Assembly: GCF_036320965.1 (NCBI RefSeq) | Contig: NC_092225.1 | Coordinates: forward strand, 76,194,435 to 76,258,434 | Length of the DNA stretch: 64,000 nucleotides | Source of the DNA: Panulirus ornatus | Taxonomy: Eukaryota > Arthropoda > Malacostraca > Decapoda > Palinuridae | Direction: 5' to 3' | Part shown: in pieces, positions 46,816 to 63,792 of the stretch | How positions within the stretch are numbered: position 1 is the first letter of the stretch | Layout: every line of letters begins with the position of its first letter | Notes under the pieces: generated by a model | The model's input: the letters and a program-made list of their open reading frames with translations, nothing else | The model's database searches: none | Told to the model about the DNA's origin: nothing | Translations under genes and position numbers: made by a program

Positions 46816-47435
46816 CATATGAAAAATGTAAGAAACAATTTAGAAAACTGAAACTTCTAGCTTGAAATGAAATGAAAAAATGAATGTCACATAATGGTTC
46901 AACCTCTGGCTATGGAAAAAGGAAATGTATAATTTATTTACATAAACGTCAATAGTAGTTCTCATCAATTTAACCACTGTATCAATAAGCTTCAATGTCT
47001 AAGCTACATTTTTCCAATTTCACTATTTTCTTGTCAAAGCACCATGTATGAAAACTATCACTCCAGTAACACAACTATAAACATTGTGATTTTCTTGGTA
47101 CCAGTTTTCAGAGGCTGATTAATGGCCTGATAATCCTGGGGCTAATTGATCCAAATTATGTATGTTCATGCTCAGTACATTGCATGTATGATTCTGTACA
47201 AAAAACATGGGCTGGTATACTCCACAAAGAAAGTATATTTCGTGTTTAGCAATCATGTGCCAGATGGCAGTACACTGAGATATTGTACAGTCAGCCTGAA
47301 TATTGCAATGAAATTCTGCGTGTAGTGGTAAAAAAAATAATTGTTGGTATGTTAGCATGTAGAATTAACTTATTTGACAGCCAAAATTGTTGTATTTCTA
47401 TTTATGAACTAGAAGTGGTGCCATTACTAAATTTG
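46816..47435. other. No gene seen
   Basis: Unique AT-rich sequence with no coding or repeat signal. Confidence 0.5.
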
Positions 47436-47579
47436 GACCTATATTGCTTAGTGAGCCAGTGTTCTTTGATGGGCCTATGTTGTATGTTGGGCCTATGATC
47501 TTTTGTGGGCCCTCATTGTTTATTGAGCCTATGTGCATTGATGAACCCATGTTCTTTGATGAGCCTGGGGTTGCAGCCC
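47436..47579 (+). repeat. 18-bp minisatellite, about 8 units
   Basis: Consecutive 18-bp units with consensus like RGCCTATGTTCTTTGATG start at 47,436, 47,454, 47,472, 47,490, 47,508, 47,526 and 47,544, with a partial eighth at 47,562. They are degenerate but keep strict 18-bp spacing. A frame passes through part of it, but nothing supports coding. Confidence 0.8.
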
Positions 47580-47888
47580 CACCAGCTTCCTCTCTAGTAC
47601 ACCACTATCTATTTTGAGTTATATTATCACCTATCTGTGCTGTGTGGCACCTACAACAGAAATATTACCGTTGAACTTATTCTCAATTAATGCCAGTTGT
47701 ATAGAATTCTCAGGGTCAAATATTAATTATATAACAGCAATGGTAAAAGATTTAGACCATAATAGTAAAAGTAATGGACTGAGGATTTTTTAAAGGAAGC
47801 CAGAATACATAATTCTATATAAATAGTTTTAAGTTTTTAAATATTTTTTAAAGTTGGCCAGAATGTATAATTCTTTATATATAGTTCT

Positions 47889-47898
47889 AATTTTTAGA
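47889..47898 (+). repeat. Candidate target-site duplication, left
   Basis: AATTTTTAGA here recurs at 50,302-50,311 directly after the poly-A of the LINE. Low-complexity sequence, so moderate confidence; about 6 bases of filler lie before the element. Confidence 0.65.
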
Positions 47899-47906
47899 AC
47901 TATAGA

Positions 47907-50084
47907 GTGAATGTTGGGGTGAAGAAGGTGGTGAGAGTAAGTGAGCTTGGGAAGGAGACCTGTGTGGGGAAGTACCAGGAGAGACTGTGTACAGAATGGA
48001 AAAAGGTGAGAACAATGGAAGTAAGGGGAGTCGGGGAGGAATGGGATGTATTTAGGGAATCAGTGATGGATTGCGCAAAAGATGCTTGTGGCATGAGAAG
48101 AGTGGGAGGTGGGCTGTTTAGAAAGGGTAGTGAGTGGTGGGATGAAGAAGTAAGAGTATTAGTGAAAGAGAAGAGAGAGGCATTTGGACGATTTTTGCAG
48201 GGAAAAAATGCAATTGAGTGGGAGAAGTATAAAAGAAAGAGACAGGAGGTCAAGAGAAAGGTGCAAGAGGTGAAAAAAAGGGCAAATGAGAGTTGGGGTG
48301 AGAGACTATCAGTAAATTTTAGGGAGAATAAAAAGATGTTCTGGAAGGAGGTAAATAGGGTGCGTAAGACAAGGGAGCAGGTGGGAACTTCAGTGAAGGG
48401 CGTAAATGGGGAGGTGATAACAAGTAGCGGTGATGTGAGAAGGAGATGGAATGAGTATTTTGAAGGTTTGTTGAATGTGTCTGATGACAGAGTGGCAGAT
48501 ATAGGGTGTTTTGGTCGAGGTGGTGTGCAAAGTGAGAGGGTTGGGGAAAATGATTTGATAAACAGAGAAGAGGTAGTAAAAGCTTTGCGGAAGATGAAAG
48601 CCGGCAAGGCAGCAGGTTTGGATGGTATTGCTGTGGAATTTATTAAGAAAGGGGGTGGCTGTATTGTTGACTGGTTGGTAAGGTTATTTAATGTATGTAT
48701 GACTCATGGTGAGGTGCCTGAGGATTGGCGGAATGCGTGCATAGTGCCATTGTACAAAGGCAAAGGGGATAAGAGTGAGTGCTCAAATTACAGAGGTATA
48801 AGTTTGTTGAGTATTCCTGGTAAATTATATGGGAGGGTATTGATTGAGAGGGTGAAGGCATGTACAGAGCATCAGATTGGGGAAGAGCAGTGCGGTTTCA
48901 GAAGTGGTAGAGGATGTGTGGATCAGGTGTTTGCTTTGAAGAATGTATGTGAGAAATACTTAGAAAAGCAAATGGATTTGTATGTAGCATTTATGGATCT
49001 GGAGAAGGCATATGATAGAGTTGATAGAGATGCTCTGTGGAAGGTATTAAGAATATATGGTGTGGGAGGCAAGTTGTTAGAAGCAGTGAAAAGTTTTTAT
49101 CGAGGATGTAAGGCATGTGTACGTGTAGGAAGAGAGGAAAGTGATTGGTTCTCAGTGAATGTAGGTTTGCGGCAGGGGTGTGTGATGTCTCCATGGTTGT
49201 TTAATTTGTTTATGGATGGGGTTGTAAAGGAGGTAAATGCAAGAGTCCTGGAAAGAGGGGCAAGTATGAAGTCTGTTGGGGATGAGAGAGCTTGGGAAGT
49301 GAGTCAATTGTTGTTCGCTGATGATACAGCGCTGGTGGCTGATTCATGTGAGAAACTGCAGAAGCTGGTGACTGAGTTTGGTAAAGTGTGTGGAAGAAGA
49401 AAGTTGAGAGTAAATGTGAATAAGAGCAAGGTTATTAGGTACAGTAGGGGTGAGGGTCAAGTCAATTGGGAGGTGAGTTTGAATGGAGAAAAACTGGAGG
49501 AAGTGAAGTGTTTTAGATATCTGGGAGTGGATCTGTCAGCGGATGGAACCATGGAAGCGGAAGTGGATCATAGGGTGGGGGAGGGGGCGAAAATTTTGGG
49601 AGCCTTGAAAAATGTGTGGAAGTCGAGAACATTATCTCGGAAAGCAAAAATGGGTATGTTTGAAGGAATAGTGGTTCCAACAATGCTGTATGGTTGCGAG
49701 GCGTGGGCTATGGATAGAGTTGTGCGCAGGAGGATGGATGTGCTGGAAATGAGATGTTTGAGGACAATGTGTGGTGTGAGGTGGTTTGATCGAGTAAGTA
49801 ACGTAAGGGTGAGAGAGATGTGTGGAAATAAAAAGAGCGTGGTCGAGAGAGCAGAAGAGGGTGTTTTGAAATGGTTTGGGCACATGGAGAGAATGAGTGA
49901 GGAGAGATTGACCAAGAGGATATATGTGTCGGAGGTGGAGGGAACGAGGAGAAGAGGGAGACCAAATTGGAGGTGGAAAGATGGAGTGAAAAAGATTTTG
50001 TGTGATCGGGGCCTGAACATGCAGGAGGGTGAAAGGAGGGCAAGAAATAGAGTGAATTGGAGTCATGTGGTATACAGGGGTTGA
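47907..50084 (+). CDS. LINE linker-RT-C-terminal open frame (725 codons, no native start)
   Basis: The frame opens at a GTG only because the element is truncated; the true ATG would lie upstream in EN. In order: linker with WWDEEVRVLVKEKREAF (residues about 80-100); RT N-terminal KAAGLDGIAVEFI (about 230); YRGISLLSIPGK (about 295); FRSGRGCVDQVF (about 330); motif A AFMDLEKAYDRVD (about 360); LRQGCVMSPWLFNLFMDG (about 415); catalytic FADDTALVAD (about 470); thumb with CFRYLGVDLSADG; YGCEAWAMDRV (about 590); and RRRGRPNWRWKDGVKKI (about 695). All RT catalytic aspartates are present and no stop or frameshift interrupts it. EN is missing, so it cannot mobilise alone. No promoter is evident. Residues MKSVGDERAW and ILCDRGLN mark the short-UTR subfamily. 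Confidence 0.85.
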   Translation: MNVGVKKVVRVSELGKETCVGKYQERLCTEWKKVRTMEVRGVGEEWDVFRESVMDCAKDACGMRRVGGGLFRKGSEWWDEEVRVLVKEKREAFGRFLQGKNAIEWEKYKRKRQEVKRKVQEVKKRANESWGERLSVNFRENKKMFWKEVNRVRKTREQVGTSVKGVNGEVITSSGDVRRRWNEYFEGLLNVSDDRVADIGCFGRGGVQSERVGENDLINREEVVKALRKMKAGKAAGLDGIAVEFIKKGGGCIVDWLVRLFNVCMTHGEVPEDWRNACIVPLYKGKGDKSECSNYRGISLLSIPGKLYGRVLIERVKACTEHQIGEEQCGFRSGRGCVDQVFALKNVCEKYLEKQMDLYVAFMDLEKAYDRVDRDALWKVLRIYGVGGKLLEAVKSFYRGCKACVRVGREESDWFSVNVGLRQGCVMSPWLFNLFMDGVVKEVNARVLERGASMKSVGDERAWEVSQLLFADDTALVADSCEKLQKLVTEFGKVCGRRKLRVNVNKSKVIRYSRGEGQVNWEVSLNGEKLEEVKCFRYLGVDLSADGTMEAEVDHRVGEGAKILGALKNVWKSRTLSRKAKMGMFEGIVVPTMLYGCEAWAMDRVVRRRMDVLEMRCLRTMCGVRWFDRVSNVRVREMCGNKKSVVERAEEGVLKWFGHMERMSEERLTKRIYVSEVEGTRRRGRPNWRWKDGVKKILCDRGLNMQEGERRARNRVNWSHVVYRG

Positions 50085-50231
50085 CGTGCTGTCAGTGGAT
50101 TGAAGCAAGGCATGTGAAGCGTCTGGGGTAAACCATGGAAAGCTGTGTAGGTATGTATATTTGCGTGTCTGGACGTGTGTATGTACATGTGTATGGGGGG
50201 GGGGGTTGGGCCATTTCTTTCGTCTGTTTCC

Positions 50232-50268
50232 TTGCGCTACCTCGCAAACGCGGGAGACAGCGACAAAG

Positions 50269-50270
<2 letters not shown>
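50232..50270 (+). other. Conserved LINE 3'-terminal hairpin motif (best copy)
   Basis: TTGCGCTACCTCGCAAACGC then GGGAGACAGCGACAAAG. CGCT (50,235-50,238) can pair with AGCG (50,259-50,262), and CTCGC (50,241-50,245) with GCGGGAG around an AAAC loop. It is present at the 3' end of every complete main-LINE 3' UTR here and is the likely recognition site for the element's own RT (inference). Confidence 0.6.
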
Positions 50271-50301
<31 letters not shown>

Positions 50302-50307
<6 letters not shown>

Positions 50308-50311
50308 TAGA
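50302..50311 (+). repeat. Candidate target-site duplication, right
   Basis: Partner of 47,889-47,898. Confidence 0.65.
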
Positions 50312-51416
50312 TATCTTTTTCATGCTGAAAAGCACTGAATAACAATTAGCTTCTTGTGCTTTACAAATTCCACAAAATTGATAGTCACAAGTAAGATATA
50401 CAAAGACTGCATGGATCTGTTGATCATTGGTGGTACTGTATGCCCAATGATATTTCTGTTCTTATGTAACCCTATGATCCCTTTTATGGGGCTCCTTCAG
50501 CTTCGAGTCTATGCTCCCACAAAAGAGCATAGGTCAAGAAGGTCTTTAATGATTCTGTACTCTTCCCCATCTGCTGATGATAATGCAGTCTCATCTAAGT
50601 TGATATCTTGCTTATGGTGTTACCACTTGATGGTGGAGTTTGTTAACATCTGCTTAGTCATATAGAAAGTAGACAGTGAAAGAGTTGAACAGATTGAGTG
50701 AGTGAACTATTGAAAGCTATAAGTATGCCAAATAATTCCAAGGAATTGATTGATGTTTGTATATGTAGCTTTTTTTTTTCTTCTGCTGGAAAGCTAAAAG
50801 GCTTGAGTGGAGACATTAGTTTCATATGAAAAGTCAGTATGGTACAGTACAGAATGAAGATTAAAAAGTTCTATAGTATTATGGGAGACAAAATTTTTTT
50901 TTATCTCACAGATTATAAGATGAGGATATATATGATTAATCAAAGGGCTTGTGTACACTTAATTCACCCCATGTAAATATGAATGGTGTGAAGATAATAC
51001 TGTATGTAGAAAAATTCAATGAATATTAGGACATTATATGAAGTGTAATTTCTAGTTTAGTGTAGTTTCTGGTATATAGTACAACAGCTTAACCTCTCAC
51101 TGGACCTTTAAGCTTCCATATTTTTTATTTAAACTTGCCAGTTATATTCATTGATGCAGAAAGATACATCTTGTAGTAGCCAGGCAAAAACATGTATAGT
51201 TGTAGGGGTAGCATAAGGGTATAGCCTAGAATTATCTAAAAATCTTTACAAACAAGTCAATAAGAGCAGGTTATGATACAGTTAATCTTTTTCGACTTTT
51301 CTTGTGAAGACCTTTAATATTACCATATCTGTAAGTACTCTTGATTTTGGCTTTCAGTCTTAAACCATTTATCACTTGGTGTGTTAAGAAATTAAAAAGT
51401 GCATGATCTGTTACAG
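50312..51416. other. No coding seen; upstream intron or 5' region of the host gene
   Basis: AT-rich sequence that ends in a plausible splice acceptor (CTGTTACAG, AG at 51,415-51,416). It is therefore probably the 3' part of an intron that follows an upstream non-coding exon not identified here. Confidence 0.45.
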
Positions 51417-51426
51417 ACAATTGTGG

Positions 51427-51447
51427 ATGACCTTGGGATGGCCCTGA
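51427..51447 (+). promoter_or_regulatory. Short upstream ORF overlapping the host start codon
   Basis: An ATG at 51,427, out of frame and in weak context (T at -3), opens six codons and a stop at 51,445-51,447, overlapping the main ATG at 51,438. It could lower translation of the host protein if the exon begins at 51,417; inference only. Confidence 0.35.
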
Positions 51448-52082
51448 TCTTTGGTTTGGTGGTGATTCTTACCACCAGCTTAGTTGCACACTCGCAAGAC
51501 AAAAGTGGTCCCCTGCCTCCTCATCTCCCTACAACTCTCATATCTCAAACCCCACTTGAAAATGATACCACTACTAATTCTACAGAAACAACAGATACAT
51601 ATTCATCACCGGAAGTCATTTCCTTATTACAGACAACGGCAGATTCAGCATCAAAGTCCCATCCTTCACCTAGTTCAGCAACAGATTCAACATCCCTCAT
51701 CACATCAACACCAGCAGTGTCATTCACACCAGTACCAACAGACTCCACAGTTACTACAACCACATCACCTCTACCTACTTCACCACCACCACCACCACCA
51801 ACAACAACAGCAACAGCTGGTTCACCTTCAGCAGAGACATCAAAGCAAACAACATCATTAACAGCAGCTACCACTTTTTCATCAGAACTATTTACAGAAT
51901 CATTAACAACCACATCCCCAACTTTCCCGCCAAATATGAGCAGCCCTACGGTGGAACCTGCAACGCCTACCTCCACTTCCCAACCCAGCTCTACTTCAGT
52001 GCCTCCCAAGCAACACCATCCTGGAGTTTCTGTTGCTCTTTCGTTGTTCATCCTTCTGGCTGTGATATTGATTATTGGTGCA
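51438..52082 (+). CDS. Host gene coding exon 1: mucin-like single-pass membrane protein
   Basis: The ATG at 51,438 has good context (G at -3, G at +4). It gives a 215-codon exon lying between an acceptor at 51,415-51,416 and a strong donor GTAAGT at 52,083. Residues 1-19 (MALIFGLVVILTTSLVAHS) look like a signal peptide. Residues 20 to about 190 are rich in Ser, Thr and Pro, with poly-Pro and many TTT/STS runs, as in O-glycosylated mucin-like stalks; NDT, NST and NMS sites could take N-glycans. Residues 196-215 (GVSVALSLFILLAVILIIGA) form a transmembrane helix. The exon ends in phase 0 and joins the phase-0 exon at 57,997, which supplies the stop-transfer arginines. Expected topology: extracellular mucin-like N-terminus. 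With exon 2 it looks like an invertebrate relative of vertebrate C3orf18; function is unknown. Confidence 0.75.
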
Positions 52083-59800
<7,718 letters not shown>

Positions 59801-60895
59801 CATTCTGTTGTGGATGAGAGAGCTTGGGAAGTAAGTCAGTTGTTGTTCACTGATGATACAGCACTGGTGGCTGATTCATGTGAGAAACTGCAGAAGCTGG
59901 TGACTGAGTTTGGTAAAGTGTGTGAAAGAAGAAAGTTGAGAATAAATGTGAATAAGAGCAAGGTTATTAGGTACAGTAGGGTTGAGGGTCAAGTCAGTTG
60001 GGAGGTAAGTTTGAATGGAGAAAAACTGGAGGAAGTGAAGTGTTTTAGATATCTGGGAGTGGATTTGGCAGCGGATGGAACCACTGAAGAGGAAGTGAAC
60101 CATAGGGTGGGGGAGAGGGCGAAATTTCTGGGAGCCTTGAAGAATGTGTGGAAGTCGAGAACATTATCTCAGAAAGCAAAAATGGGTATGTTTGAAGGAA
60201 TAGTGGTTCCAACAGTGTTGTATGGTTGTGAGGCGTGGGCTATGGATAGAGTTGTGTGCAGGATGGTAGATGTGCTGGAAATGAGATGTTTGAGTACAAT
60301 ATGTGGTGTGAGGTGGTTTGATTGAATAAGTAATAATAGGGTAAGAGAGATGTGTGGTAATAAAAAGTGTGGTTGAGAGAGAAGAGGGTGTTTTGAAGTG
60401 GTTTGTGTCACATGGAGAGAATGAGTGAGAAAAGATTGACAAAGAGGATATATGTGTTAGAAGTGGAGGGAACGAGGAGAAGTGGGAGACCAAATTTGAG
60501 GTGGAAAGATGGAGTGAAAAAGATTTTGAGTGATTGGGGCCTGAACATGCAGGAGGGTGAAAGGAGGGCAAGGAATAGAGTGAATTGGAACGATGTGGTA
60601 TACCAGGGTTGACGTGCTGTCAGTGGATTGAACCAGGGCATGTGAAGCGTATGGGGTAAACCATGGAAAGTTCTGTGGGGCCTGGACGTGGAAAGGGAGC
60701 TGTGGTTTCGGTGCATTATTACATGACAGCTAGAGACTGAGTGTGAACGAATGTGGCCTTTGTTGTCTTTTCCTAGCGCTACCTCACACACATGAGGGAG
60801 GGAGGGGGTTGTTATTTCATGTGTGGCAAGGTGGCAATGGGAGTGAATAAAGACAGACAGTATGAATTATGTACATGTGTATATATGTATATGTC

Positions 60896-60938
<43 letters not shown>

Positions 60939-61080
60939 ACGTTGAGATGTATAGGTATGTATATTTGCGTGTGTGGACGTGTATGTATATACATGTGTAT
61001 GGGGGTGGGTTGGGCCATTCTTTCGTCTGTTTCCTTGTGCTACCTCGCTAACGTGGGAGACAACGACAAAGCAAAATAAA
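59801..61080 (+). mobile_element. Main LINE, 5'-truncated, long 3' UTR
   Basis: Starts at the SVVDERAW codons, just before the catalytic box FTDDTALVAD (near 59,848-59,877). The frame continues to a TGA at 60,323-60,325 (Arg codon lost), then several small deletions. The C-terminal part is open again at 60,403-60,612 with GRPNLRWKDGVKKI. The long 3' UTR is 60,613-61,080, with an internal GCGCTACCTC motif near 60,776, a (TA)n tract (60,905-60,934) and the terminal motif CTCGCTAACGTGGGAGACAA. The tail is AAAGCAAAATAAATAAATAT. Long-UTR subfamily residues (SVVDERAW, ILSDWGLN). Confidence 0.85.
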
Positions 61081-61447
61081 TAAATATATAAACATCACTC
61101 ACAGTATTCAAGTAGATGGCAACTATATGTGAGCGCCTCATGATAAGTGGTTCAGTTCAAGACTTACAGATCCCAGCCTGTCTGCATGCCAATTATCTTT
61201 TAGATAGCATTGAGGGCATCTGAGTTACCCTTCTTCCCTCCCTCATGCAACAGACAATGACAAAGCAAAATAAATGAATATATAAACATCACTCACAGTA
61301 TTCAAGTAGATGGCAACTTTATGTGAGCACCTCATGATAAGTGGTTCAGTTCAAGACTTACAGATCCCAGCCTGTCTGCATGCCAATTATCTTTTAGCTA
61401 GCATTGAGGGCATCTGAGTTACCCTTCTTCCCTCCCTCATGCACTGT
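61060..61447. repeat. 194-bp tandem duplication spanning the LINE 3' end
   Basis: GACAAAGCAAAATAAAT and the next about 190 bp (from 61,065) recur from 61,259 with few changes. The unit contains the last about 20 bp of the LINE tail plus flanking DNA, so it was duplicated after the insertion. Confidence 0.85.
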
Positions 61448-62040
61448 TCAATTTACACCCTCCACTTGCCAAGCCCTTGTAAGTTAGTTAAAGTTAGTAG
61501 CAGCAAGTGATGGTATTGTATCAAAATAATGAAAAGCCTTTTTGTGGACAGTATATCTGCTTCCTCATTTCTGTGCGTATTTTTCTGTAGATTTTTTTTC
61601 AGATCTAATTCCTGTTTTACCCACGATTTTACCTTGTCAAAAAAGCAACATTACCAGGAATTAAATGTGCAGTATAGCTTTATGTTTGTGATTGACAAAA
61701 ATGGCATTTAAAAGCCACAAATCTTCCTTTGCTCCATAATTTTTTGGAATGGATATATGGAGCCATCAGTACTTATAGGCCACCTTCAAATGGTCCACCT
61801 GAAGACACAATAACTTCATTAAAATCTAAGAGAGCATGGTTAGAAGCAAGGGGTACACTGACCAGTCATGGATTTATTTCTCAAAAGAACCCAGCAATAG
61901 GGACAAGTTTTTGTGAGGCATTAAGGATCACCAAAGAGAGCTCCATACTGTCACGAAGACCTAGGTTAAGCTATGCGCTATGGGAATGGTGGTGTTTATG
62001 TGTGGAAAGAAGCCAAACAAAACATTTCACAGATTCCTTT
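61448..62040. other. Unclassified; open stretch of uncertain meaning
   Basis: A plus-strand frame at 61,729-62,040 reads STYRPPSNGPPEDTITSLKS, then KRAWLEARGTLTSHGF. It has the composition of real protein but matches no family I recognise. It has no clear splice acceptor and is cut by the LINE tail at 62,041. It could be a host exon fragment or an old transposon piece. Confidence 0.3.
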
Positions 62041-63792
62041 GTTATTTATCTATTTATTTCATTATACTTTGTCGCTGTCTCCCGCGTTAGCGAGGTTGTG
62101 CAAGGAAACAGATGAAAAGATGGCCCAACCCACCCACCTACACATGTATATACATACACATCCACACACGCACATACACATATCTATACATCTCAACGTA
62201 TACATATATATACACACACAGACATATACATATATACACATGTACATAATTCATACTGTCTGCCCTTATTCATTCCCATCGCCACCCCGCCACACATGAA
62301 ATAACAACTCCCTTCCCCCCGCATGTGTGTGAGGTAGCGCTAGGAAGACAACAAAGGCCACATTCATTCACACCCAGTCTCTAGCTGTCATGTATAATGC
62401 ACCGAAACCACAGCTCCCTTTCCACATCCAGGCCCCACAGAACTTTCCATGGTTTACCCCAGACGCTTCACATGCCCTGGTTCAATCCATTGACAGCATG
62501 TTGACCCCAGTATACACATCGTTCCAATTCACTCTATTCCTTGCACGCCTTTCACCCTCCTGCATGTTCCGGCCCCAATCACTCAAAATCTTTTTCACTC
62601 CATCATTCCACCTCCAATTTGGTCTCCCACTTCTCCTCGTTCCCTCCACCTGTGACACATATATCCTCTTTGTCAATCTTTCCTCATTCATTCTCTCCAT
62701 GTGACCAAACCATTTCAAAACACCCTCTTCTGCTCTCTCAACCACAGTCTTTTTATTACCACACATCTCTCTTACCCTATTATTACTTACTCGATCAAAC
62801 CACCTCACACCACGTATTGTCCTCAAACATCTCATTTCCAGCACATCCACCCTCCTCCACACATCTCTATCTATAGCCCACGCCTCGCAACCATACAACA
62901 TTGTCAGAACCACTATTCCTTCAAACATACCCATTTTTGCTTTCCAAGATAACCTTCTCGACTTCCAAACATTCTTCAATGCTCCCAGAACTTTCACCCC
63001 CTCCCCAACCCTACAATTCACTTCCACTTCCATGGTTCCATCCACTGCCAAATCCACTCCCGGATATCTAAAACACTTCACTTCCTCCAGTTTTTCTCCA
63101 TTCAAACTTACCTCCCAAATGACTTGTCCCTCAACCCTACTGTACCTAATAACCTTACTCTTATTCACATTTACTCTCAGGTTTCTTCTTTCACACACTT
63201 TACCAAACTCAGTGACCAGCTTCTGCAGTTTCTCACCTGAATCAGCCACCAGCACTGTATCATCAGCAAACAATAACTGACTCACTTCCCAAGCTCTCTC
63301 ATCCACAACAGACTGCATACTTGCTCCTCTTTCCAAAACTCTTGCATTCACCTCCCTAACAACCCCATCCATAAACAGATTAAACAACCATGGAGGCATC
63401 ACGCACCCCTGCCGCAAACCAACATTCACTGAGAACCAATCACTTTCCTCTCTTCCTACACGTACACATGCCTTACATCCTCGATAAAAACTTTTCACTG
63501 CTTCTAACAACTTTGCCTCCCACACCATATATTCTTAATACCTTCCACAGAGCATCACTATCAACTCTATCATATGCCTTCTCCAGATCCATAAATGATA
63601 CATACAAATCCATTTGCTTTTCTAAGAATTTCTCACATACATTCTTCAAAGCAAACACCTGATCCACACATCCTCTACCACTTCTGAAACCACACTGCTC
63701 TTCCCCAATCTGATGCTCTGTACATGCCTTCACCCTCTCAATCAATACCCTAACATATAATTTCCCAGGAATACTCAACTTATACCTCTGTC
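62041..63792 (-). mobile_element. Main LINE, 5'-truncated, long 3' UTR
   Basis: The tail ATTATACTTTGTCGCTGTCT opens the copy. The long 3' UTR runs to about 62,520. The minus-strand frame 63,528-62,482 (348 codons) carries LRQGCVMPPWLFNLFMDGVV (Ser to Pro), FADDTVLVADSGEKLQKL, YGCEAWAIDRDV and GRPNWRWNDGVKKIL. The upstream RT piece 63,778-63,473 holds FRSGRGCVDQVF and FMDLEKAYDRVDS; a 1-bp insertion near 63,512 (CTTTGCC) separates the two. It ends near 63,792 after a small deletion (about 4 bp). Long-UTR subfamily residues (MQSVVDERAW, RRVDVLEM, ILSDWGRN). Confidence 0.85.

Larger units (their letters stand above)
47905..50301 (+). mobile_element. Main LINE, 5'-truncated in EN, best-preserved RT
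   Basis: Starts just after the SDH motif of EN and runs uninterrupted through linker, RT and C-terminal domain to TGA at 50,082-50,084. A short 3' UTR with the terminal hairpin motif (50,232-50,270) and a poly-A of about 30 follow. Flanking AATTTTTAGA repeats are a candidate target-site duplication. It looks like one of the youngest insertions in the window. Confidence 0.9.
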
